This document shows positions 50,566 through 59,575 of a DNA stretch of 64,000 nt, one piece after another. A program made the translations under genes and the position numbers. Origin of the DNA: Acidobacteriota bacterium (GTDB taxonomy: Bacteria > Acidobacteriota > Holophagae > Acanthopleuribacterales > Acanthopleuribacteraceae); assembly GCA_002747255.1 (NCBI GenBank), contig PDUC01000043.1:1-64000 (forward strand), given 5' to 3'. The notes below the pieces were generated by a model. It was not told where the DNA came from, made no database searches, and saw only the letters and a program-made list of their open reading frames with translations. The number at the start of each line of letters is the position of its first letter. The first letter of the stretch is position 1.

Positions 50566-52098
50566 CTATTTGTCCTTAATCGCCTGGAATCTCTTTTGAT
50601 TGATGGCGCGATAAAAGGCCTCTTTTCCCTCAATGACACCCGCCTTGTAAAGGTCTTCCAGAGAGTCGTCCAATAGCACCATGCCCTGCGACTTTCCGGT
50701 AATCATGGCGGACTCAATTAAGTGACTGTTGTTCTTTCTGATCAAGTTGGAAATGGCATTGTTGACCATCAGCACTTCAAAGGCAGGCACCACGCCGGAA
50801 CCGTCTTTTTTGGGTATCAACTGCTGTGAAATAATGCCTCGCAAGGACAGGGAGACCATGTTCCTGATGATATCCTGTTCCTCAGGCGGAAAGGAATCAA
50901 TTAGTCGATAAATGGTCCGCATGGCACTGGCTGTATTCATGGTGGCAAAAACCAGATGACCGGTTTCCGCTGCCGATACCGCCAATTGAATGCTGTCCAG
51001 GTCCCGCAACTCACTGATGACCAGAATGTCCGGATCCTGACGGAGCGCCGCTTTGAGGGCATTTCCCTGTGAAAGTGTATGCAGGTTGAGTTCACGCTGC
51101 GTAATTTGACAGCGCGCGGGCTGATAAATCAGTTCAATGGGAGACTCGATCGTGACAATGTGGTCGTTTTTGTTCTGATTGACCAAGTCCACCAAAACGG
51201 CCATGGTACTCGTCTTTCCGCATCCGATGGGTCCTGTAACGAGCACCATACCCTGAGCCCAGCGAGTAAGACTTTTACACACCTCAGGCAGGCCGCTCTC
51301 CTCAAAGCTCATCACCCTCATGGGAATGACCCGGGCGGTCAAGTCAAACCCGAAGTTTTCCCTCATCAGCGTCACACGGAAACGCCCTCCGCCTTCAATG
51401 GTGTGGATGAACTCCATGTCGCCGGACTTCATAAACTCATCGAGCCGCTTCTCACCAAATGCACGCCTTAACTTCCTGTCAATTTCTGATTGAGAGAGAA
51501 CACCCTCTGTGACAGGTACCAACTTCCCGAAACGACGAACCTGGATCGGCATACCCGGGCATATATGGACATCCGAGGCCTGATTTTTTCTGGCAAAACA
51601 GAAAATTTCATCCAGGGAGCTGCCGGTTTGACAGGTTTGAGGAATGCTCACACTTAATTGACCAAAACCCGTTTGCGGCTCAAAAGACTCGGGCAAGGAC
51701 GTTCTGGCATCTGTATCACTTTCTGCTGTCACAGGAGGGAGATCGACTTCTTCATGCTCAACTGCTCTGGACGGTTCTTCTTTCGGCGGTTTTGACTGTT
51801 GAGGCGATGCCTGGCTTTTTTTTAAATGAGCCATACACTTTTGATAAATATCTTCCGTGATGACGCCTTGCCTCACCAGAACCTGTCCCAGGTTCACAGC
51901 CTGATTGACGTGTTTCATGGCGTGAAGAATTTGTTCTCTCGTGGCCATTTTATAGTTGAATAAGAGTCGGGCTATGTGTTCGTTATTCAAGGGTTCACCT
52001 GCCGCACGACCTTGATCGGATATGATACGGATTCTATCCAAAATCGCTTTCAGGGTCAATGATCGGCAGTTTCGATGAAAACTTAACCCCTGCAGCAC
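50566..52098 (-). CDS. PilT/PilU-like ATPase with N-terminal extension
   Basis: The 510-residue protein has an extra N-terminal region of ~150 residues before a PilT core. It starts with a helical T2SSE-N-like segment (HIARLLFNYK, then VNLGQVLVRQGVITEDIYQK), followed by a Pro/Glu-rich linker. The core has SDVHICPGMPIQVRRFG, Walker A GPIGCGKTSTMA, ALRQDPDILVISELRD and TGHLVFATMNT. The core resembles PilU or PilT2 retraction ATPases. The start is uncertain: GTG at 52098 has no good ribosome site, and an ATG at 51948 would remove the first 50 residues. The regular PilT follows 8 bases later. Confidence 0.8.
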   Translation of the reverse strand: MLQGLSFHRNCRSLTLKAILDRIRIISDQGRAAGEPLNNEHIARLLFNYKMATREQILHAMKHVNQAVNLGQVLVRQGVITEDIYQKCMAHLKKSQASPQQSKPPKEEPSRAVEHEEVDLPPVTAESDTDARTSLPESFEPQTGFGQLSVSIPQTCQTGSSLDEIFCFARKNQASDVHICPGMPIQVRRFGKLVPVTEGVLSQSEIDRKLRRAFGEKRLDEFMKSGDMEFIHTIEGGGRFRVTLMRENFGFDLTARVIPMRVMSFEESGLPEVCKSLTRWAQGMVLVTGPIGCGKTSTMAVLVDLVNQNKNDHIVTIESPIELIYQPARCQITQRELNLHTLSQGNALKAALRQDPDILVISELRDLDSIQLAVSAAETGHLVFATMNTASAMRTIYRLIDSFPPEEQDIIRNMVSLSLRGIISQQLIPKKDGSGVVPAFEVLMVNNAISNLIRKNNSHLIESAMITGKSQGMVLLDDSLEDLYKAGVIEGKEAFYRAINQKRFQAIKDK

Positions 52099-52152
52099 CT
52101 TGAACAGCGGTACTTCTCTCCAGGATGGGTTCCAAAAGGCACTTGCTTGTTT

Positions 52153-53100
52153 CTAATGTGCGGATTCAACCTGTTTCTCGACCGCCGCGATAACGTCTAT
52201 ACTCAAGTTTCGACCCAAAAAGCGCGACATTTCCTGAATACCGGTAGGACTTGTGACGTTAATTTCTATCAGTTTTTCACCGATAACATCGATACCGGTA
52301 AAAAGAAGACCTTTTTGAATTAAGTGGGGCTTTAACTCCTTGCAAATGTCCAGCTCCCTTGAAGTCAGGTCCGCTGGAACCGCCGTGCCCCCCGCGTCGA
52401 GGTTATTCAGGTCTTTCCCCTCAGCGTGAACCCTCAAAATAGCGCCCAGAGGCTCACCGTTTACAAGTAAAATGCGCTTATCGCCTTCAACTGCCGCGTC
52501 CAGATATTCCTGTGCGATAACCCAGTGAGATTCATCGCGAGTCACAGCGGCAATGATGCTCTCCCGGTTGCGATCATTGGGCTCTAAAAAGAAAATTCCC
52601 CTGCCGCCATGACCGTCGATGGGCTTTAAGGTGAGAACTTTGGCGATCTTGTTTTGAAAATCCAGAATATCTTCAACGGTGCGCGCCACAATCGTTTGAG
52701 GAGCTATTTGCGGGAAAAGCAGTGACGACAGTTTTTCGTTCCAGTCTCTCAAAGATTGTGCCCGATTGATGACCTGAACATGCGGCGGCAGGAGATCCAT
52801 CAAAAGGGTCAGATAAAAGTAGCGGCGGTCAAAGGGCGGATCGGTCCTGATGAAGACCGCATGCATGCTTCCAAGTGCCACTGATTTCAGCTCGCCGGTT
52901 CTTAGTGGCCCACCCGGACTATCCGGCGGCAAAACACGGGCTGCTTTTGTCAACACGTCCCCTTCATCAAAAGCGATATCTCTGTGCTGTGTGTAAAAGA
53001 GTTTGTGTCCCCTTTGACAGGCAGCGCAAATAAGGGCGTAGGAAGTATCTTTATGGGCTTTTACCTTTTCAATGGGGTCCATGATAAAGAGCAGGTTCAT
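52153..53100 (-). CDS. gshB: Glutathione synthetase GshB
   Basis: The 315-residue ATP-grasp enzyme shows the GshB order: MNLLFIMDPIEKVKAHKDTS, VFIRTDPPFDRRYFY, the glycine-rich ATP loop KPIDGHGGRGIF, and GIDVIGEKLIEINVTSPTGIQE near the C-terminus. It joins glycine to gamma-glutamylcysteine. The length equals E. coli GshB (316). GshA is not in the window. It lies upstream of the pilT pair on the same strand, with 54 bases between. Confidence 0.93.
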   Translation of the reverse strand: MNLLFIMDPIEKVKAHKDTSYALICAACQRGHKLFYTQHRDIAFDEGDVLTKAARVLPPDSPGGPLRTGELKSVALGSMHAVFIRTDPPFDRRYFYLTLLMDLLPPHVQVINRAQSLRDWNEKLSSLLFPQIAPQTIVARTVEDILDFQNKIAKVLTLKPIDGHGGRGIFFLEPNDRNRESIIAAVTRDESHWVIAQEYLDAAVEGDKRILLVNGEPLGAILRVHAEGKDLNNLDAGGTAVPADLTSRELDICKELKPHLIQKGLLFTGIDVIGEKLIEINVTSPTGIQEMSRFLGRNLSIDVIAAVEKQVESAH

Positions 53101-53231
53101 TGTCTAATCTCACAGGCTCGTTTCTGTATGGTGGTCATTGTAATACAGGCTTGCAGCCTGTATAAAGCCTTAAAACCAAAACGTCTTTTCCAGTCCAATG
53201 GATAAAAGCCCTGCCACCTAAAAAAATCTGT

Positions 53232-53260
53232 GTTACAGATAGCGTCAAACTGGTTAGAAT
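53232..53260 (+). promoter_or_regulatory. Promoter candidate for the LytTR regulator gene
   Basis: GTTACA (53232-53237) and TAGAAT (53255-53260) are 17 bases apart, 79 bases before the ATG at 53340. Confidence 0.45.
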
Positions 53261-53339
53261 GGCTGGGTATTATTACGGCTAATCGCCACATTTGAAAGAG
53301 CGATTAGTCATTGGAGCATTACTGGAGGACTATTGGATC

Positions 53340-54041
53340 ATGCTGAAAATCCTAATTGCAGACGACGAAGAGCCCGCTCGAACCAGGATGAAAACCCTCT
53401 TAAAAGATCTTCCCGACGTACAAATCCTGGGCGAGGCCCGGAATGGAGAAGAAGTTTTGACTCAATGCGAAAAACTCGATGTGAATCTGGTTCTACTGGA
53501 CATTCAAATGCCTGGACTGACGGGACTTGACACAGCTGAGTTCCTGGGTGATTCGGGTATGTTGTTCATTTTCGTCTCGGCTTACAGTGAACACGCGCTG
53601 GAAGCTTTTGACCTGAACGCTTGTGATTACTTAACCAAGCCTGTCCGACCCAAACGCCTTGCTCAGGCCCTGGATAAAGCAAGGAAAACAATAGAAATAC
53701 GCGACGGGCATCAACCTTCAAGCCTGAAGGGGAAAATCAGCATACCGCTGGGAAGAAAGAACGTGTTAATTGATGAAGATCAAATTGTTTTCGCAACCGT
53801 TTACGAGGGCTCCATGGAGCTTTGGACCCTTGAAAAGCAGTACTTCCTCTCCTGGACCTTAAAAAATCTGGAAGAAGCCATTCACAATCGAAAGAGTTTT
53901 TTTAAATCAAACCGCCAAACCCTGATCAACTTGAACTATCTGAAAGCCGTTGAGTACAGCACCTCCACACTGACGATGAAAAACGGGAAACAACTGGATT
54001 TATCGCGCTCAGCGGGAAAAAAGCTGCGCGAACTGCTGTAA
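53340..54041 (+). CDS. LytTR-family response regulator
   Basis: The 233-residue protein is a receiver (MLKILIADDEEPARTRMKTL; phospho-acceptor Asp in LVLLDIQMPG; YLTKPV with Lys) followed by a LytTR DNA-binding domain (FATVYEGSMELWTL, then LEEAIHNRKSFFKSNRQTLIN and NLNYLKAVE). Such regulators bind direct repeats upstream of target genes when phosphorylated. The ATG at 53340 begins the receiver, with GGAGGA 10 bases upstream. The likely partner kinase is the LytS-like protein at 55473, with a beta-propeller gene between them. Confidence 0.9.
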   Translation: MLKILIADDEEPARTRMKTLLKDLPDVQILGEARNGEEVLTQCEKLDVNLVLLDIQMPGLTGLDTAEFLGDSGMLFIFVSAYSEHALEAFDLNACDYLTKPVRPKRLAQALDKARKTIEIRDGHQPSSLKGKISIPLGRKNVLIDEDQIVFATVYEGSMELWTLEKQYFLSWTLKNLEEAIHNRKSFFKSNRQTLINLNYLKAVEYSTSTLTMKNGKQLDLSRSAGKKLRELL

Positions 54042-54246
54042 CCCGAAAAAAGTCCGTCATTTCACGGCATGAAGATGACCGGTCAGCGCATTTAAAAGAC
54101 CGTTCAGGCTGTTTTGAGACTATTTGCAAAAATCTGTACGTACAATAATCCGAAGGTGGAGGTAAAGGAAGAACTCGCGCAACAGAGGATTCTGCTTCAC
54201 CAAATCAACCGAAAATCGGTTCTAAACCACCTCAATGGAGTTTGAT

Positions 54247-55410
54247 ATGAAGACCTTGTTCACACTTTTATTTCTCGCGCCTGTCACCATGGCCAATCAA
54301 GCTATCGACAATGGAAGAACACCTGAAATAAGTGCCAGTTTATCCAATGAAATGATTGTATCCATCGGTGCTGAAGATGGAGCGTCCCATGAGATGCTGG
54401 GCACGAACTCCTGCTTCGCCGTCAGCAAGGAAAACCACATCGTCGTCCTGGATCCTGCAGAGTACCGGGTTTTGATATTCAATGAAGACGGTCAGTACCA
54501 GACCTCTTTCGGTCATAAAGGTCAGGGTCCCGGAGAGTTCCAGACTCCCAGTGAAATAGCTATTGACCCGCAGAACCGTGTTTGGGTTTTCGATGCCGGT
54601 TCAAAAGCCATATCTATTTTTAAACTGGACGGAACGTGGCTGGAGAACAGAGAACTCCCTCCATCTGTTGTGGCTGTCATCGCTCCCTTCATTCTGGAAT
54701 CGGGTAAACTGGTATTCACCGCCGTTAAATTAGACCCGAACTTTCAACAAGTCTATGTTTTAGGAACCATGGGCAAGACAAAAGCGTCTTTTCAAGCCAT
54801 CACCTCGCTCCCCACAGCCAAAATGGATTGGTCCAAAATGAGCGAACCGGGCTTTTGGGAGCATTTCCTGGTAACTCACTTCAACGCCGTTGGTAACGGC
54901 TTACCCATTGCCTCTTCTTTGGGCAACCAGTTTGTCGTCTTTAATACCGCTGAATTTAAAGGCACGTGTTACAGCCAGAATGGCAAGCCACTCTGGAGTA
55001 TGACACAGCAATACAAACCCAGGGCTTTTCAGCAAGCGTCCAGGCTCGCCTTGTGTGAAACCATTTACGAAAACATACAGTCCAGCGGTGGTCCCGTGGG
55101 TAACATGCTGAACGATGCGGTCTTTCGTTCTGCTTACAAGAAGGCGGAATTACCCGAATTCATGCTGCCTATCGACACGCTTTTCCAGTGGGACCAGGGT
55201 TTCGGTGTTTTGACCAACTACGATTCCCAATTACAAAACGGCCAAATCAACCTGTACGACAAGAATGGAGTCTACAAATACTCCGGCACCTACAACGGTG
55301 TGGACAACGTTAAATTGCTAAGCGGAAACATGCTTTACACCAGCGGTGTGAATAAAGACGATATCATGACCGTGCAAAAGCACCGTATCATTGGACTTGT
55401 GAGTAATTAA
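54247..55410 (+). CDS. Exported six-bladed beta-propeller protein
   Basis: The 387-residue protein has a signal peptide (MKTLFTLLFLAPVTMANQ). It then has NHL/6-bladed-propeller blades: FAVSKENHIVVLDPAEYRVL, TSFGHKGQGPGEFQTPSEIA, IDPQNRVWVFDAGSKAISIF and so on to LLSGNMLYTSGVN. The GQGPGEF motif is typical of the NHL family. It is probably periplasmic or cell-surface and may bind ligand. The ATG at 54247 follows GGAG by 6 bases. It sits between a LytTR regulator and a LytS-type kinase, so it may be a sensor accessory or a target; this is inference. Confidence 0.75.
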   Translation: MKTLFTLLFLAPVTMANQAIDNGRTPEISASLSNEMIVSIGAEDGASHEMLGTNSCFAVSKENHIVVLDPAEYRVLIFNEDGQYQTSFGHKGQGPGEFQTPSEIAIDPQNRVWVFDAGSKAISIFKLDGTWLENRELPPSVVAVIAPFILESGKLVFTAVKLDPNFQQVYVLGTMGKTKASFQAITSLPTAKMDWSKMSEPGFWEHFLVTHFNAVGNGLPIASSLGNQFVVFNTAEFKGTCYSQNGKPLWSMTQQYKPRAFQQASRLALCETIYENIQSSGGPVGNMLNDAVFRSAYKKAELPEFMLPIDTLFQWDQGFGVLTNYDSQLQNGQINLYDKNGVYKYSGTYNGVDNVKLLSGNMLYTSGVNKDDIMTVQKHRIIGLVSN

Positions 55411-55472
55411 CCGCATGTAGGGCGGACTGACACACTCATGACCAATCTCCCGAAAGCAAAGGAGAACCCATC

Positions 55473-56630
55473 TTGAAAACCCACGAAAAGCCAAAACAGG
55501 ATACCTCTGAAACCCTGGAACTCGCATCCGACCCATCGAAACCCATAAGTTTGAAGATCTTTTTAGAAAAAAAGTTCTTCCTTGAAATGCTGCTGAGTTC
55601 CGCTCTCTGGGGCGCGATTATCAGTTTGTTTGTCACCTTTATCCTCGGTGGCGGCCTCAATAACCCCGCCAGACTGCTCAAACAATGGAAACCCATATGG
55701 ACCACCCTCATTTGGGTGATTCCTGTTGTCGGCCTGATTTGGGCTCTGGTGCTTTCAAGTGCCGGGTTTCTCTACCGATACGCTCTCATTCCCAAACTGG
55801 ACCAATGGAAAAGCAAAGTACCCCCCGTTCTCTCCATTTCTGTTACGGGCTTTCTCACCGGCTTTGTTTCCCTGATGATCATCCTCAATACCCTCTACTA
55901 TTTGCTGAATATCCAGATTTTTAATTCTGGCGGTTTTATGAAAGAATCGGGGATCGCAGGCCTGATCGCCATCGGTGTGGGTCAAATCTTATACAGTCAC
56001 TATCTCAAGGAAGTCAATCTGTGGCAAACCTGGTTGAGGGAGCAGGAACTGGCAAAACACAAGCTGGCCGGCGAATTGATGAATTTAAACATGAGAATTC
56101 GCCCTCATTTCTTCTTCAATGCCATCAATACACTTGCCTCTTTCATCGATCAAGACCGTTCCAAGGCCCAGGAACTCCTGGCCGATTTAGCCGATTTATT
56201 CCGACAGAGTTTCCAGCACGGGCAAAATACACCCTGGTGCTCATGGCAGGAAGAGAAAAAACTGACCGAATCCTTCATTCACATTGAACAGTCAAGATTC
56301 GGTGACCGGCTTCAGGTTTGCTGGCACGATCAACTGAACCCTGCTGTCCGATTCCCGGCCTTCATTCTTCAACCGCTGGTGGAAAATGCCATTAAATACG
56401 GATTGAGGACACAACTTGAAAAAGTAGTCGTTCATATCATAACAAAACAGGATGAGAAGAAATGGATCATTGAAGTGATCAATCCTGCGCCGACAGATTC
56501 CAAGATCGAATTAAAAGAAGGTCATTCTCTCTATAGCATCTCAAAAAGAATGCATTTGCTGAACGGCTCTTTAAACTACCACCTGGATAAAGGAAAAGCT
56601 GTTTTATCATTAACAGGTTCTTTGCCGTAA
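55473..56630 (+). CDS. LytS/YehU-type histidine kinase
   Basis: The 385-residue protein has a short N-terminal tail, about four membrane helices (residues ~45-165), a helical linker (WLREQELAKHKLAGELMNLN) and a His_kinase core with IRPHFFFNAINTLASFID (the phospho-His is in RPHFFFN). An HATPase domain follows (FILQPLVENAIKYGLR is the N-box). It lacks an extra sensor domain. The start is TTG at 55473, with GGAG 8 bases upstream; no ATG fits the frame. It pairs naturally with the LytTR regulator at 53340. Confidence 0.88.
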   Translation: MKTHEKPKQDTSETLELASDPSKPISLKIFLEKKFFLEMLLSSALWGAIISLFVTFILGGGLNNPARLLKQWKPIWTTLIWVIPVVGLIWALVLSSAGFLYRYALIPKLDQWKSKVPPVLSISVTGFLTGFVSLMIILNTLYYLLNIQIFNSGGFMKESGIAGLIAIGVGQILYSHYLKEVNLWQTWLREQELAKHKLAGELMNLNMRIRPHFFFNAINTLASFIDQDRSKAQELLADLADLFRQSFQHGQNTPWCSWQEEKKLTESFIHIEQSRFGDRLQVCWHDQLNPAVRFPAFILQPLVENAIKYGLRTQLEKVVVHIITKQDEKKWIIEVINPAPTDSKIELKEGHSLYSISKRMHLLNGSLNYHLDKGKAVLSLTGSLP

Positions 56631-56943
56631 TTTGAACATAAGAAGGACATTTTACACGCTCTGTAACAAAAGCAGAGATCAGAAGCCCGCAGCGCTGTTC
56701 CTTGAAACCGTTCACTTGAATTGCCTTTTTCAGACAGCTTTGACAAGCGCTGGAATAAAACCAATTTATTCAGGCTGCCATTCACAGCCAAAAACCAACC
56801 ATTCAGCATCAAACAAACGCCTTTGAGATAAATAAAAAAAACTTCACATCAACATTTCGTAAAATACTTATGTTGATCTTTTTAAAAGAAAAGATTTGCT
56901 TATTGGAACCATCCAACCACACCCTTTCCTTTGGAGATATGAA
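56631..56943. other. Intergenic region upstream of the ABC exporter
   Basis: Only the operator-like inverted repeat at 56848-56877 and a TAAAAT -10 candidate stand out. No gene or RNA structure is seen in the left 200 bases. Confidence 0.5.
56848..56877. promoter_or_regulatory. Perfect inverted repeat, candidate operator
   Basis: ATCAACAT (56848-56855) and ATGTTGAT (56870-56877) are exact inverted copies, 14 bases apart (22 bases centre to centre). A TAAAAT -10-like box (56860-56865) lies between them, 79 bases before the ABC gene start. This fits a dimeric repressor controlling the exporter; the regulator is unknown. Confidence 0.5.
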
Positions 56944-57855
56944 ATGACTGATAAAAAACAATATGCGCTGAAAGTGCAAGGCGCGATCAAACACTTTGGG
57001 AATCTGCAGGCCCTTGACCAGGTGGGGCTCGAACTTAAAAAGGGCGAGCGACTGGCTCTGCTGGGTCCTAACGGCGCAGGTAAAACCACCATGATACGCG
57101 CCATTGCAGGTCGGCTGAAACTCAACCAGGGCGATATCCAGCTTAACGGCAGTTTGGGTGTGATACCTCAGGAAATCGCCCTTTATCCCATGCTGACAGC
57201 TTATGAGAACATGCAGGCCTTTGGTAAAATGTCCGGCACACCAAAGAGCGGCTTAAAAAACAGAATCCGTGAACTGCTGGAGTGGATCGGCCTGGAAGAT
57301 CGCGCTCATGACCTGGTTTCCACTTTCTCCGGCGGAATGAAGAGACGGTTAAACATCGCCTGCAGTCTCATCCACAAGCCATCGGTTGTTCTGCTCGATG
57401 AACCAACGGTGGGTGTGGACCCCCAGAGCCGACAGAAAATATGGGAAATGCTCGAGGAATTGAGTCACAGTGATACCTCTCTGGTCGTGACCACGCACAT
57501 GCTGGATGAAGCGGAAAAGGTGTGTGATCGAATCCTGATTCTCGATCACGGCAAATTAATTGCCCAGGGCACTCTGGATGAACTTATCCTCAATACCATT
57601 GGCAGCAAAAAAAAGGTCGTTTTAACCACAAAACAAACAGCAGAATCGATCCCCGCAAAAGTGGGCTCCTACAAATTAGAAAAACTCAAGGAATTTAAAA
57701 TCCGCGCTGAAATTGACCATGTTTCAGATGATCTGCCAAATTTACTGCTGCATCTCAAGCAAGCCGGCCTGGCTGTGGAAGATGTTCAAATTAAACCACC
57801 AACGCTGCATGCTGTTTTTATTCATCTTACTGGAAGGGAGTTAAGAGATGCTTAG
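56944..57855 (+). CDS. ABC exporter ATP-binding subunit
   Basis: The 303-residue ATPase has Walker [19 protein letters not shown], the signature [14 protein letters not shown], Walker [14 protein letters not shown] and the switch His in [14 protein letters not shown]-terminal ~80-residue domain ([18 protein letters not shown]) is typical of DrrA/CcmA-like ABC-2 exporters. The ATG at 56944 (GGAG upstream) is preferred over 56896. Its stop overlaps the permease start by 8 bases. Substrate is unknown. Confidence 0.9.
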   Translation: MTDKKQYALKVQGAIKHFGNLQALDQVGLELKKGERLALLGPNGAGKTTMIRAIAGRLKLNQGDIQLNGSLGVIPQEIALYPMLTAYENMQAFGKMSGTPKSGLKNRIRELLEWIGLEDRAHDLVSTFSGGMKRRLNIACSLIHKPSVVLLDEPTVGVDPQSRQKIWEMLEELSHSDTSLVVTTHMLDEAEKVCDRILILDHGKLIAQGTLDELILNTIGSKKKVVLTTKQTAESIPAKVGSYKLEKLKEFKIRAEIDHVSDDLPNLLLHLKQAGLAVEDVQIKPPTLHAVFIHLTGRELRDA

Positions 57856-59179
57856 TACCATTATTCGAATCAACTGGCTACACCTCAAAAGAGACTATGT
57901 AAGCCTCGGCCTGACCTTCATTCTCCCCATTGTTTTCTTTTCCATTTTTGCCTCCATCTTTGGCAGTATGGGTAAAAAATCACCGGGCTCCTCTGAAATG
58001 AAGAAAATAACCTGTCTCGTTATCGACGAGGATCAATCCCGAATCAGCAAGCGTTTCAGCGAGCTTCTCAAAAGCAATCCCACCTTAAATGTGCCGACGC
58101 TGCACTCAGAAAATGGCGAAACTATTTCCACTCGCGAACAGGCCTGGCAGGCCGTTCGCAAAGGCAAAGCTCCCATTGCCCTTGTTTTTCCGCCTGGCTT
58201 TGGCGAACGATTCGGGTTTATGCAAAGCGAAGGATTACCCATCGAGATGATCTATGATCCATCCCATCCCATCGCACCTTTTGCCGTTTCAGGCCTTCTG
58301 CAGGGTGCCGCTATGAGAGCCGCTCCCGATGTATTCGTGGATGAAGGACTCTCCTATTTTGAAATCTATGGCGGAGAACTCACCGAACAGCAAAAAAAAG
58401 CCGTTGCTGAGATGAAACCCTTTCTCCAGGGAGAACAAACGCTGGAAGATGGTTCAGAGCCAGCCGAGGCATTTAGCGAAATGGTTCCAATCAAGAGAAC
58501 CAATGTTCAACAACTGGAGACTCCCGGTCAACCAGCCGCTGAAAATACGGGTAAAATGGTCTCCTACTACGCCGCGGCCATTGGTGTCATGTTCCTGCTG
58601 TTTTCCATGACGGCAGCCGCCGGCTCCATTCTGGAAGAAGAGGAAGCAGGAACGCTGGAACGCATCCTGACATCCAAAGTCAGTATGACTCATTTGCTGC
58701 TCGGTAAATGGCTTTTCTTCACCGGTATGGGCTTCACACAGGTGATGATTATGTTTATCTGGGCTTCTGCTCTTTTTGGCCTCACCCTCTGGACCCCTTA
58801 TTTCCTGACCGGAAGTATTTTGGTTTCCATTTTCACGGCAGCGGCGGCGGCAGCTTTTGGTCTTTTTTTGGCTGTACTTTGCCGTTCAAGATCTCAGCTC
58901 GGAGGCATTTCAACCATTGTCATTCTCATTATGTCTGCCATTGGCGGCAGCATGATTCCCAGAATGCTCATGCCGGATATCATGCAAAAGCTGGGAAAAT
59001 TCACTTTTAATGGTCAGGCTCTCGATGGCTACCTCAAAGTTTTCTGGCATTTCGATCCGACTCAATCGAACTGGCACAACCTGGCCGCTCTCTACCCTCA
59101 GGTTCTAATCCTTCTCGGCATGACACTGGTTGGCCTGGCAGCCGCTCGGCTGATCGCCAGACGCTGGGAACAGGTGTAG
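57848..59179 (+). CDS. ABC-2 type exporter permease
   Basis: The 443-residue protein has an N-terminal membrane helix (LGLTFILPIVFFSIFASIF), then a large extracytoplasmic part of ~210 residues. Five to six membrane helices follow (IGVMFLLFSMTAAAGSILEE, FTGMGFTQVMIMFIWASALF, GISTIVILIMSAIGGSMIP). The EEEEAGTLERILTSKVS segment after the first core helix is the ABC2 signature. It is translationally coupled to the ATPase gene. Type and length match YhhJ/DrrB-like exporters. Substrate is unknown. Confidence 0.88.
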   Translation: MLSTIIRINWLHLKRDYVSLGLTFILPIVFFSIFASIFGSMGKKSPGSSEMKKITCLVIDEDQSRISKRFSELLKSNPTLNVPTLHSENGETISTREQAWQAVRKGKAPIALVFPPGFGERFGFMQSEGLPIEMIYDPSHPIAPFAVSGLLQGAAMRAAPDVFVDEGLSYFEIYGGELTEQQKKAVAEMKPFLQGEQTLEDGSEPAEAFSEMVPIKRTNVQQLETPGQPAAENTGKMVSYYAAAIGVMFLLFSMTAAAGSILEEEEAGTLERILTSKVSMTHLLLGKWLFFTGMGFTQVMIMFIWASALFGLTLWTPYFLTGSILVSIFTAAAAAAFGLFLAVLCRSRSQLGGISTIVILIMSAIGGSMIPRMLMPDIMQKLGKFTFNGQALDGYLKVFWHFDPTQSNWHNLAALYPQVLILLGMTLVGLAAARLIARRWEQV

Positions 59180-59575
59180 TTCGGAGGCTTTTCAAGCTGG
59201 AGTCAACTTTGTGAGCTGACAAACACTGCGTATATGATCGGGAAGGGCGTGCTTCGCCTTTCCCAAAAACACAACCCGGAGTTTGGAAGAACGCCATCAG
59301 ATTGTTCATTTAAAGGACGACCCCCCACAGGAACGACCTTTTTCGTGTTTAGATCCACGCGGAACGTCTAACTCTGGACGAGACGGTTACTTCACTATAG
59401 AATAAAGGCGTCTTGACCTCTTTTATCTTCTGGTTTGTTTCAAGGCTGGGTGTTCAAACTGAGTCATCATCAGTGAACCCGCAAGCAGGTACTTGTCAAT
59501 ACTGGAAAGAGACCATCACGCGGCTTTGACTTGAGCCGTTGAAAGGGGCAAACCTAAAATCAGCCTGTGGGTCGT
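59180..59575. other. Intergenic region with a hairpin
   Basis: Contains a 10-bp hairpin (one G-T pair) at 59240-59264, 60 bases after the ABC permease stop. It lacks a T-run on either strand. No promoter with both good boxes and no gene is visible. Confidence 0.45.
59240..59264. terminator. Hairpin after the ABC exporter operon
   Basis: GGGAAGGGCG (59240-59249), loop TGCTT, CGCCTTTCCC (59255-59264). The stem is strong, but A-residues follow it rather than T, so it may protect mRNA 3' ends rather than terminate. Confidence 0.35.
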
